Source: Streptococcus parasanguinis CC87K
GTDB taxonomy: Bacteria > Bacillota > Bacilli > Lactobacillales > Streptococcaceae
DNA length: 64,000 bases
NCBI RefSeq assembly: GCF_000507765.1
Contig: NZ_KI669403.1
Coordinates: 1 to 64,000 of the forward strand
Direction: 5' to 3'
Shown here: positions 57,272 to 64,000 of the stretch, one piece after another
Layout: each line of letters begins with the position of its first letter
Position numbering within the stretch: position 1 is the first letter of the stretch
Made by a program: the position numbers and the translations under genes
The notes under the pieces: model-generated
Database searches by the model: none
What the model was told of the DNA's origin: nothing
Seen by the model: the letters and a program-made list of their open reading frames with translations, nothing else

Positions 57272-57736
57272 CTAGTCGGTATTTCCTTTTCTATCTACTT
57301 GTTGAATGATTTTTTTCAGCATACTTGCTCGTAGGATGAGAGCATCTCGACCTAGGACCTCATCGGAGGTCGTCGCAAGCAAGAGCTGAGTCTCACGTTG
57401 TGTCAATAATTTTTCTTCATAGAGCATCTGGAGGATATCATTGAAGACCTGCTGGCTGATGGTCTCTCCAATATTGGCTGCCAAGTCTTGGAGCATCTGA
57501 TGGTGATCTGAAAACTGGACCTTGCCAATGCGGATATAGCCCCCACCACCGCGCTTGCTCTCTACAATATAGCCTCGGCTCTCGGTAAAGCGAGTCTTGA
57601 TAACATAGTTAATCTGACTGGGTACGACCTGAAAGACATCGGCTAACTCACTTCTTTTGAGCTCTGCCATGCCAGCTTGAGCCAGCAAGGCCTTGATATA
57701 AGCTTCAATGCTATCAGATGTATTCTTATTTGCCAT
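57272..57736 (-). CDS. ctsR: Transcriptional repressor CtsR
   Basis: A 154-residue heat-shock repressor. The winged-helix region (ELADVFQVVPSQINYVIKTRF) and the glycine-rich wing ESKRGGGGYIRI are diagnostic. It represses clp genes and its own operon until heat inactivates it. RBS AAAGGAG. An operator lies upstream. Confidence 0.96.
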   Translation of the reverse strand: MANKNTSDSIEAYIKALLAQAGMAELKRSELADVFQVVPSQINYVIKTRFTESRGYIVESKRGGGGYIRIGKVQFSDHHQMLQDLAANIGETISQQVFNDILQMLYEEKLLTQRETQLLLATTSDEVLGRDALILRASMLKKIIQQVDRKGNTD

Positions 57737-57823
57737 GATGCTCCTTTCTGACTTGTTTTTTTCTAGATGGATGCTCTGCTCTTTGGCCCATAAAAAATGG
57801 CCTTGGAGTGTTCCTTCTCATCA

Positions 57824-57845
57824 TTGACCTTATTTGACTATTATA
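57824..57845 (-). promoter_or_regulatory. CtsR operator overlapping the ctsR-clpC promoter
   Basis: AGTCAAATAAGGTCAA (57824-57839) fits the CtsR heptad direct repeat, and the -10 TATAAT (57840-57845) abuts it, with TTTATT 17 bases further upstream. Confidence 0.85.
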
Positions 57846-57907
57846 CAATTTTTACGGCTGTAAATAAAGCAAAGACTCTATGGAAATAGGAATCTCTTAA
57901 GAATACA

Positions 57908-57942
57908 AAGCAAAAGAGGCTAGCGAGAACTAACCTCTTATG
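57908..57942 (-). terminator. Terminator of the fucosidase gene
   Basis: Stem AAGAGGTTAG/CTAGCCTCTT then TTGCTTTG on the minus strand. Confidence 0.75.
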
Positions 57943-57953
57943 CAAAGAATGAA

Positions 57954-60900
57954 CTACTCTTTGCGACGAGCGAATTTGGCGCCTCCGCCCAAGAAACCTA
58001 GACCAAGAAGGCCTAACCAAGCAAAGAAACCACCTTCTTTTGTACCGGTTTGAGGTAGTTTTCCTTCCGATTGTAGAGAAGGACTTTCAACCACTTCTTT
58101 TTCCGGATGGTCTGAAGTCGAAACAGAAACTGCTTCTGGGATTTTCGGTTGAAAGAGAACTGGTCTTTCTTTTTCTTTTTTCTCTTCAACTTGAGAAAGA
58201 GTCGCAACTTCTGGTTGCACCTTACTTGGAGTGACAGGAGTGGTTGGAGTCGGCATATCAGCTATCAACGGACTTTCTTCCGCTTCCTTCGTTCCGACTT
58301 CTGTGATCTGGTCCTGGGCCTCCACTTCGACAAAGGCATCGACTTCTGTCCGAATTTCTTTGCCTTCTTCTTGTCGAACCTCGATTAATTTCAAGCGGCG
58401 TCCGACCTTCCCTGCTTGAAGGATTCGGCTCTCGCCCTTGGCCAAGTCCTTGTTCTCACGCGTTTGACTCTCAAATGGAATCTCCTCTGCTTCGATGAGA
58501 AGTTCTGGCTTTTCAAGAATCAAATCCCGAACACCTTGATCTGGGCGTGTCTGCGTCAGGGGTTCATAATTTTTAGCATCTTCTAAGATGGTTTCAAGGG
58601 CTTCCACTTGATTAGCTGCAGCAACCAAATCTGGGCGCTCTTGATCCAACAACTGAGTCAAGTCCGTTAATTGTCCTTGAACCGTCGGTTTGAGGTCTGC
58701 TTTCAAGCGATCAAGAGAAGTAGCCTTGATCTTTTCTACTCCTTCTCTGATGATCTGTTGCAGCTCCTCTTGACTGAGCAACTGACTATCTTTCCCTGAG
58801 AGGATAAATCGGTCTACCTGGATGGCTCGAGATGACTGAGGATCATTGAGGGCTGGATCTAAGTGCAAGCGTAGCTGGTGGTAGCCTTTTGCTAGGCCTT
58901 GCAGATTGACCAAACTCTGGTCGAGCTTGCGTTGGTCTCCATAGCCACTGAAATAATGATCGCTGTCGATCTCATAATCATGGCCCCGACCTTCTTCGAA
59001 GGCCATTTCTTTTCCATCCAAAGTGACGCTGTAGAGCCCATGACTTGGGTCGACTACTCCTCGGACCTCCACACCTGTGCCCTTAAAGGTAATGGTCACT
59101 TCAATGTGTTTCTTGCCTTCCTCATCGGTCACTTGGTTAAAGCTAGACCAAGATTCTGTGCCATTTGAGAAGTCTTTGTTGTCTGTCTCATGATGCCAGC
59201 CTTGGCTATAGTGCAGTTTTGGATCTTGGTCATCCACTTCTTTGCGATTTTCTGGCAACTGGTCTTCATTCATCACTTGGACTGTCAGTTCTGGAATAAA
59301 GCCGACCAAGCTTCCTTGATCCGGATGGAGCAATTTGACCTTAAAGTCATAGACGTCGGTCGCTTTTCCCGCAAAATCAAGGGTTGGAACTTGGACTGTT
59401 TTTTCTGTCTCGCCATCTGCGAACTCAAGGGTGACGTTGGTATCTTTATAGACCTTGCCATGAACCCCTGTTCCTGGTTCTGTGATCAATTTAAGACTGG
59501 CACTTCCTTTAGAGCCACCTTTTCTCTTGACAACGACTTGCGCTGGGTCGCCTTTCTTAACAGCTAGGGTTGGCTGAGCAAACTCAAAGAGCCCCTTTTC
59601 TTGATTATTGAGGGCATAAATCCCTTCTGTTGCGATCGCATCTCCCTTGCTATTGACCAAGGTCAAGGTGTGAGATCCTGCTGCCAAGTCCGGTGTTTCA
59701 TAGACCTTTTGGCTGCGTTTGCGGCTTGGGCTTTGGGTATTGACGGTAGCTAGCTTTTGGCCATCGACATAGACATCCATTTCCCCATGACCAGGGTCGA
59801 CAGTTGCGACCACATAGGCCTTGGTGCCTTCAAACTGATAGGTCACCGAAGCCCCCTTTTCCTTGGTCCACATAGAAGTGCCTCGGACGCCTTCTCCCTC
59901 TTCATTCCACTGACCATTGGCCCGCTCAGCAGTCCGGTCGGAATGATAAGTCAAACCAAGCGGATAGCCATCGGTTTCTTCAATGCTGGCTGGTGTCTTA
60001 TAGACAGAGACACCGTTCAAGATTGGAGTGGCTTGGGCATCAGTGATGGACACCCGGATATAGCGACTATCAACTGGTTGCCCTTTGATCAAACGGCGGT
60101 ATCCTACGGTTGAGCCAGCCCCATATGGAACCCATTGGCCATTCACAGCCACATCAATGGTGAAACCAGAAATCCGTTGGCCTTTCTCGATCGTTTCTTT
60201 GAGCTCTACCACATCAAAATGCTGTTCTTTTCCAAGATCGAGAACAAAAGATCCGGTCTTGGCATCATCAGCCGGAGCCCAACTGGTCTTTTCATCTCCA
60301 TCTGTCAAATGGCTGGCCTTGTAGAGAGAATTGCGTCGTGTCGAGTCAGCTTCTACCAAAGCTCCTGCCGCATAGTTCACACTGTAGAGTTGGTCCAAGG
60401 TCTGACGGAATTCTTTCAAACGGGCCACATCGGCATCCGCAAATTTTCCGTCTTGATTGGGTGGAATATTGAGCAAGAGTGGAGTTCCACGGCCGACCGA
60501 TTTGAAGTAAATGTCCATCAATTCGCGCAAGGACTTAGGCTCTTGATTGTCATGGTAGAACCAGCCGGAGCGAATAGAGACATCGGCTTCTCCCACTGAG
60601 TATTGCTTCCCTTCCGGATCCCCGTGATTGAGATAGCTATTGGATGGATTGTTGCGGATCTTATCTGGATTGACCTTTTGCCAAACCGGATCTCCGGCAA
60701 CCCCCTTTTCATTTCCGATCCAACGAACATTGGTCGGCTCAGCTGAGAAGATAGCAATATCCCCTTGGGCCTTGCGAATGGCTTCAAACCACTTGTCAAA
60801 GGTATAGGTGACTTTTTGAGCCCCATCGCCACGCGCTCCATCCATCCAGACTTCTACGAACTTACCCTTGTTCCCATATTTTGGATCTTCAAGGATTTCC

Positions 60901-61664
60901 TTAAGCTGGTTGAGATAGTATTCATTGTATTTGTCCTCTGTATCCACATGGTAGAGCGGGCTGTGAGCATCCCAAGGAGAGAGATAGACCCCCATGTCCA
61001 TATCATACTTGCTGGCAGAAGCAGAAACCTCGGCTAGGACATCGCCTTTTCCATCTTTCCAACCACTTTTGGCAATGGTATGGTCAGTGTATTTGGATGG
61101 GTACAAGAGGAAGCCATCGTGGTGCTTGACGACCATGATCGTCCGTTTAAAGCCAGCATCCTTCAGGGTTTTGATCCATTGATCGGTATCCAGATGCTCT
61201 GGATAGAAATAATAAGGATCTTCTTGTCCATCTCCCCACTCACGATCGTAGTAAGTATTCATCCCAAAGTGGATGAAAGCTGCTAGTTCTTCGCGGTGGT
61301 ATTGCATCTGAGCCTTGCTTGGAAGTGGTCCGTAATCCGCAATCTCAGTCTCCTCATCTAGAGAAGTGGCTGGTTGAGTGGCTTCTGTCCCTTGACTGGC
61401 TGTGCGATTTTCTTTCTCGCTAGTAGTTGCTGAGGGCTGCTCTGATTCTTCTTGGTGCTCGTTCACAGTTTTCTCCTCCTTTCCTTGGTGATCGACATCG
61501 CTTGTGTCGACCCGTTCTTCACGTGGTTCACTATTCTCAGCTTGTTCCTCTGCGTAACTGGTAGTAGCTCCTAAAAAACAAGTCGCTACGACTACCGAGC
61601 AGACGCCTACTGAGAGTTTACGAATGCCAAATCGATTTCTCTGATCAACTAATCTTTTTCCCAT
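57954..61664 (-). CDS. LPXTG-anchored alpha-L-fucosidase (GH29)
   Basis: A 1236-residue wall-anchored glycosidase. The YSIRK-type signal (RFGIRKLSVGVCSVV) ends near residue 39. A Glu-rich linker precedes the GH29 domain (about 115-435): AAFIHFGMNTYYDREWGDG, VKHHDGFLLYPSKY and FVEVWMDGARGDG, whose Asp is the expected nucleophile. F5/8C-type and beta-sandwich domains follow, then a helical FIVAR-like segment (near 985-1050), a G5-like domain, LPQTG near residue 1204 and KFARRKE. It should remove fucose from host glycans at the cell surface. Confidence 0.92.
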   Translation of the reverse strand: MGKRLVDQRNRFGIRKLSVGVCSVVVATCFLGATTSYAEEQAENSEPREERVDTSDVDHQGKEEKTVNEHQEESEQPSATTSEKENRTASQGTEATQPATSLDEETEIADYGPLPSKAQMQYHREELAAFIHFGMNTYYDREWGDGQEDPYYFYPEHLDTDQWIKTLKDAGFKRTIMVVKHHDGFLLYPSKYTDHTIAKSGWKDGKGDVLAEVSASASKYDMDMGVYLSPWDAHSPLYHVDTEDKYNEYYLNQLKEILEDPKYGNKGKFVEVWMDGARGDGAQKVTYTFDKWFEAIRKAQGDIAIFSAEPTNVRWIGNEKGVAGDPVWQKVNPDKIRNNPSNSYLNHGDPEGKQYSVGEADVSIRSGWFYHDNQEPKSLRELMDIYFKSVGRGTPLLLNIPPNQDGKFADADVARLKEFRQTLDQLYSVNYAAGALVEADSTRRNSLYKASHLTDGDEKTSWAPADDAKTGSFVLDLGKEQHFDVVELKETIEKGQRISGFTIDVAVNGQWVPYGAGSTVGYRRLIKGQPVDSRYIRVSITDAQATPILNGVSVYKTPASIEETDGYPLGLTYHSDRTAERANGQWNEEGEGVRGTSMWTKEKGASVTYQFEGTKAYVVATVDPGHGEMDVYVDGQKLATVNTQSPSRKRSQKVYETPDLAAGSHTLTLVNSKGDAIATEGIYALNNQEKGLFEFAQPTLAVKKGDPAQVVVKRKGGSKGSASLKLITEPGTGVHGKVYKDTNVTLEFADGETEKTVQVPTLDFAGKATDVYDFKVKLLHPDQGSLVGFIPELTVQVMNEDQLPENRKEVDDQDPKLHYSQGWHHETDNKDFSNGTESWSSFNQVTDEEGKKHIEVTITFKGTGVEVRGVVDPSHGLYSVTLDGKEMAFEEGRGHDYEIDSDHYFSGYGDQRKLDQSLVNLQGLAKGYHQLRLHLDPALNDPQSSRAIQVDRFILSGKDSQLLSQEELQQIIREGVEKIKATSLDRLKADLKPTVQGQLTDLTQLLDQERPDLVAAANQVEALETILEDAKNYEPLTQTRPDQGVRDLILEKPELLIEAEEIPFESQTRENKDLAKGESRILQAGKVGRRLKLIEVRQEEGKEIRTEVDAFVEVEAQDQITEVGTKEAEESPLIADMPTPTTPVTPSKVQPEVATLSQVEEKKEKERPVLFQPKIPEAVSVSTSDHPEKEVVESPSLQSEGKLPQTGTKEGGFFAWLGLLGLGFLGGGAKFARRKE

Positions 61665-61683
61665 ATTCTATTCCTTTATGTCA

Positions 61684-61731
61684 CCAGGTAAAGAGGGTGG
61701 GGCTTCCCCATCCTCCTTCTTTTTACCTGTG
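61684..61731. other. Large intergenic hairpin between the two glycosidase genes
   Basis: AGGTAAA pairs with TTTACCT and the inner GGATGGGG with CCCCACC. There is no T tract in the minus direction, so it may stabilise mRNA or reduce read-through rather than terminate. Confidence 0.45.
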
Positions 61732-61767
61732 AACTTTTCACCGCTTTTTGCTAGTTTCTCTAGCTGT

Positions 61768-64000
61768 TTAATTGGCCTTTTTGGCTCTTTTTTTCTGATC
61801 GTCCAGTACAGCACTAGCAAGGCCTGCCGCTAGGATTCCAGCAACGAGGCTTGCGACGCTTTCTTCCGTTCCTGTATTTGGTAATCTACCTTCGGAAACT
61901 GGAGCAGCTGAAACTGCTGGTGTTTGAGTTTCTTTCTCGACTTCCTTCACTACTGCATCTATCCCTTCCTGGCGCACCGCTTTGACCTCAAGAGATGCTT
62001 GAGGAGTTGCGATAGCTACTGGTCCTTCTGAAACATGAGGGCGCTCTGGGTTCGGAAGCGGTTGTGGTTCTGGCTGCGGTTGCGGCTGTGGCTGTGGCTC
62101 TGGTTGTGGCTCTGGTTGTGGAGTGTCTGGAAGTACCTCTTTCGTGCCTACCTCTGTAATTTCTGCCACTGGATCTAGTTCTACAAAGGCATCCAGTTCC
62201 TTCCGGCTTTCCACACCATTTTCTTGAGAAACTTCCACCAAGCGCAATTTGCGACCTTTTTGGCCTTCTTGAACCACACGTTTCTCACCTTTTGGAAGTT
62301 CCGCATTTGGACGTTCTAAGCGTTCAAAGTCCATCTCTTCTGGCTCAATCACCAACTCTGGTTTGGTATGAACCAGATTCTTGACCCCTTCTTCAGGAAT
62401 GGCTGAGCCTGTAGGTGCTTTTGCGGAGAGAGAAAGTTGATATACTTTTTCGAGCTTGCCATCTTCTGAGACAACCTTGACAAGAACTGGAGCATTGACA
62501 CTTTTAGCATCCACGACCGTAACGGCTGTTCCATTCTTGCCTTGTGCTGAAACGATTGGACGTTCTCCCTCATACTCTAGATGATAATCTGTCACATCTG
62601 GTTTAAAGCCTTCTAGGTCTTTGCCATTCACTTGGATCGTGACATCAGTTGTTGCCTGGGCCTCTTCTGTTGGAGCATAGGCACTCAATTCAACGATTCC
62701 AATTCCTTTAAGATGTTCATCACGGACCATTCTTAAACGGATGGCTTTGGTTCTGGTTTCATTGAAGCTGAGGTTAGAGATATAGCCAGCTTCAAAGTCA
62801 TAATCCACGCTATAAGGAATTTCTTCCCAGTTTGAGGCTTGGTTAAATGGATGATCTGGAAGATTCTTCAGATTGCCATAATCATCCGGAACATCAAAGT
62901 CTGGACCAATGTAGCGTTCAAGAACGGTTTTCGTTGGCAGACCTGTTTCCTGATCTGCAAAGAAGTCGACCGCTACTTTATTGACCAAACGCTCTGTTAC
63001 TTGACCATTTTTCTTGAAGATGAGACCAGCAAATACTTCAGTTTGATCCGGTTCTCTCTTCCAGTTGGTCCAGCGATAGTATTCGTTGTAGCCACCATCG
63101 TTGATGTAATCGATATAGTCGATTTGATTTGGATCGAGATCATTGGTTTCACTAGCAAATGCTCTTGTATCTTCTGCATTGTAGTCACGGTTCACAGAGA
63201 GGTTTTCTCCTGTCTTTTCTGATACCCGGACGGTCAGCTGAGCTGTCAGATCATAGCCGAGGACTTTTCCTTCCAGCGTGAAGCTGCCTTCATGAGAAAG
63301 CGCATCAGCTGGTACAGCCTGCCAGTCCACCGTCAGTTCCTTGCGTTCATAACCTGTGTCCCCTTTAAAGTAGACACCTACTGTAGATGGTAGAACTAGA
63401 TCTTGACCGACTTTCACAAAACGGCTACCTGCTTCTACTGCTACTGGAGCAGCTTGTTTCAGTTTTTCTGCATCACTTGTGAGATGGAGGCGGTATTCTT
63501 GTAAGATAGTACCATCTTCCGCTTTATGGATGACGCGGATTGGCTCACCTTCGTGGACGCTTGGAACAACCGTTGCAAGGCCGTGATGGCTGGCTGTCGC
63601 TTCCACTTGTGGATAAGCCCGATCACGCGCATCGATGTAGTAATCGGTCACACTTGGGTTGACACCTGGCAATACATCGCCATTGACGCGAATGGTCAAC
63701 TGGCTCTTTTCTTCTGCCGCAATCTTATTGGCAAAGATCTGAATCTCTGAAATAGAGCTTCCACGCTTGCCTTTTGGCGTCTTCATACGGATACGAACGG
63801 CATAGGTGTCGACTTTATCAAAACTGAAATGATTCATCTTACCAGCTGCTACCGGTTCTTCAACGGTTAGGTTGCTGACTTCTTTCCAGTTAGCTGGATT
63901 GTTAAATGGATGGTCTGTTTCGTCTTTGACACGATTTGGATTGCTTGGAACTGTTGGGATTTGTTCCCCTGTATAGTACTCAATCACATACTCACTTGGA
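61768..64000 (-). CDS. LPXTG surface glycosidase, C-terminal part (probably BgaA-like), cut by window edge
   Basis: The frame is open to the window end (residues PSEYVIEYYTG precede the first possible internal start), so the N-terminus and any catalytic domain lie outside. Visible are two F5/8C/CBM-like modules (DHPFNNPANWKEVSNL and DHPFNQASNWEEIPY), a bacterial Ig-like domain between them, a cadherin-like beta segment, a G5-like domain (GEKRVVQEGQKGRKLRL), a Pro/Glu/Gln repeat and LPNTG near the end. The module pair resembles that of the pneumococcal beta-galactosidase BgaA. It precedes the fucosidase gene by about 100 bases and may be co-transcribed. Confidence 0.85.
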   Translation of the reverse strand, partial: PSEYVIEYYTGEQIPTVPSNPNRVKDETDHPFNNPANWKEVSNLTVEEPVAAGKMNHFSFDKVDTYAVRIRMKTPKGKRGSSISEIQIFANKIAAEEKSQLTIRVNGDVLPGVNPSVTDYYIDARDRAYPQVEATASHHGLATVVPSVHEGEPIRVIHKAEDGTILQEYRLHLTSDAEKLKQAAPVAVEAGSRFVKVGQDLVLPSTVGVYFKGDTGYERKELTVDWQAVPADALSHEGSFTLEGKVLGYDLTAQLTVRVSEKTGENLSVNRDYNAEDTRAFASETNDLDPNQIDYIDYINDGGYNEYYRWTNWKREPDQTEVFAGLIFKKNGQVTERLVNKVAVDFFADQETGLPTKTVLERYIGPDFDVPDDYGNLKNLPDHPFNQASNWEEIPYSVDYDFEAGYISNLSFNETRTKAIRLRMVRDEHLKGIGIVELSAYAPTEEAQATTDVTIQVNGKDLEGFKPDVTDYHLEYEGERPIVSAQGKNGTAVTVVDAKSVNAPVLVKVVSEDGKLEKVYQLSLSAKAPTGSAIPEEGVKNLVHTKPELVIEPEEMDFERLERPNAELPKGEKRVVQEGQKGRKLRLVEVSQENGVESRKELDAFVELDPVAEITEVGTKEVLPDTPQPEPQPEPQPQPQPQPEPQPLPNPERPHVSEGPVAIATPQASLEVKAVRQEGIDAVVKEVEKETQTPAVSAAPVSEGRLPNTGTEESVASLVAGILAAGLASAVLDDQKKRAKKAN

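Overview
The window is chromosomal DNA of a viridans Streptococcus of the mitis/sanguinis type (S. parasanguinis, S. sanguinis or a close relative; the species cannot be fixed from sequence alone). Evidence is the low-GC Firmicute gene style, RNase J2, ctsR-clpC, the gpsA-galU, dapH-dapL and dut-radA-carbonic anhydrase neighbourhoods known from pneumococcus, and many LPXTG surface proteins. Most genes lie on the minus strand.

Region by region. 1-2615 is the N-terminal part of a serine-rich-repeat adhesin cut by the window edge. 2.8-11.8 kb holds gltX, an esterase, RNase J2, a small unknown protein behind a roughly 410-nt candidate RNA, an ABC transporter pair without a binding protein, a 6S-like candidate RNA and a beta-carbonic anhydrase. 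12-14.9 kb is radA, a phosphatase, a cysteine hydrolase and dut. 15.3-25.4 kb is a cell-surface block: two threonine-rich LPXTG adhesins flank a GtrB-type glycosyltransferase and a YfhO-family membrane protein, followed by a DUF2079 membrane protein. 25.4-35 kb carries a C26 hydrolase, gpsA-galU, an LPXTG-anchored C69 dipeptidase, rhomboid protease, formyl-THF cyclo-ligase and the diaminopimelate genes dapL and dapH. 35-39.8 kb is a run of five related membrane-anchored proteins of unknown function. 40-47.3 kb has pgi, an 81-bp tandem array, the SRP RNA, tadA, a CiaR-type small RNA, a broken radical-SAM peptide locus with its ABC exporter, a HAD phosphatase and purA. 47.7-52.6 kb has hslO-dusB, a DUF1275 protein and an NAD salvage operon (NrtR-like regulator, truncated pnuC, nadR). 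52.8-57.7 kb has two lipoproteins, an ECF S component and clpC-ctsR. 58-64 kb encodes two large LPXTG surface glycosidases, a GH29 fucosidase and the C-terminal part of a probable BgaA-like enzyme.

Themes. The window is rich in surface colonisation functions: adhesins with long Ser or Thr stalks, host-glycan glycosidases and a wall-anchored peptidase. The GtrB-YfhO pair between two Thr-rich adhesins suggests local O-glycosylation of the stalks, with GalU nearby as a UDP-glucose source. Two intergenic repeat families sit directly behind stop codons; one is exactly 175 bp in six copies with outward-facing terminator-like hairpins. The most unusual small features are the csRNA with a CiaR box, the radical-SAM RiPP remnant with a short NxxC-ending peptide, the non-AUG start of radA and the truncated PnuC.
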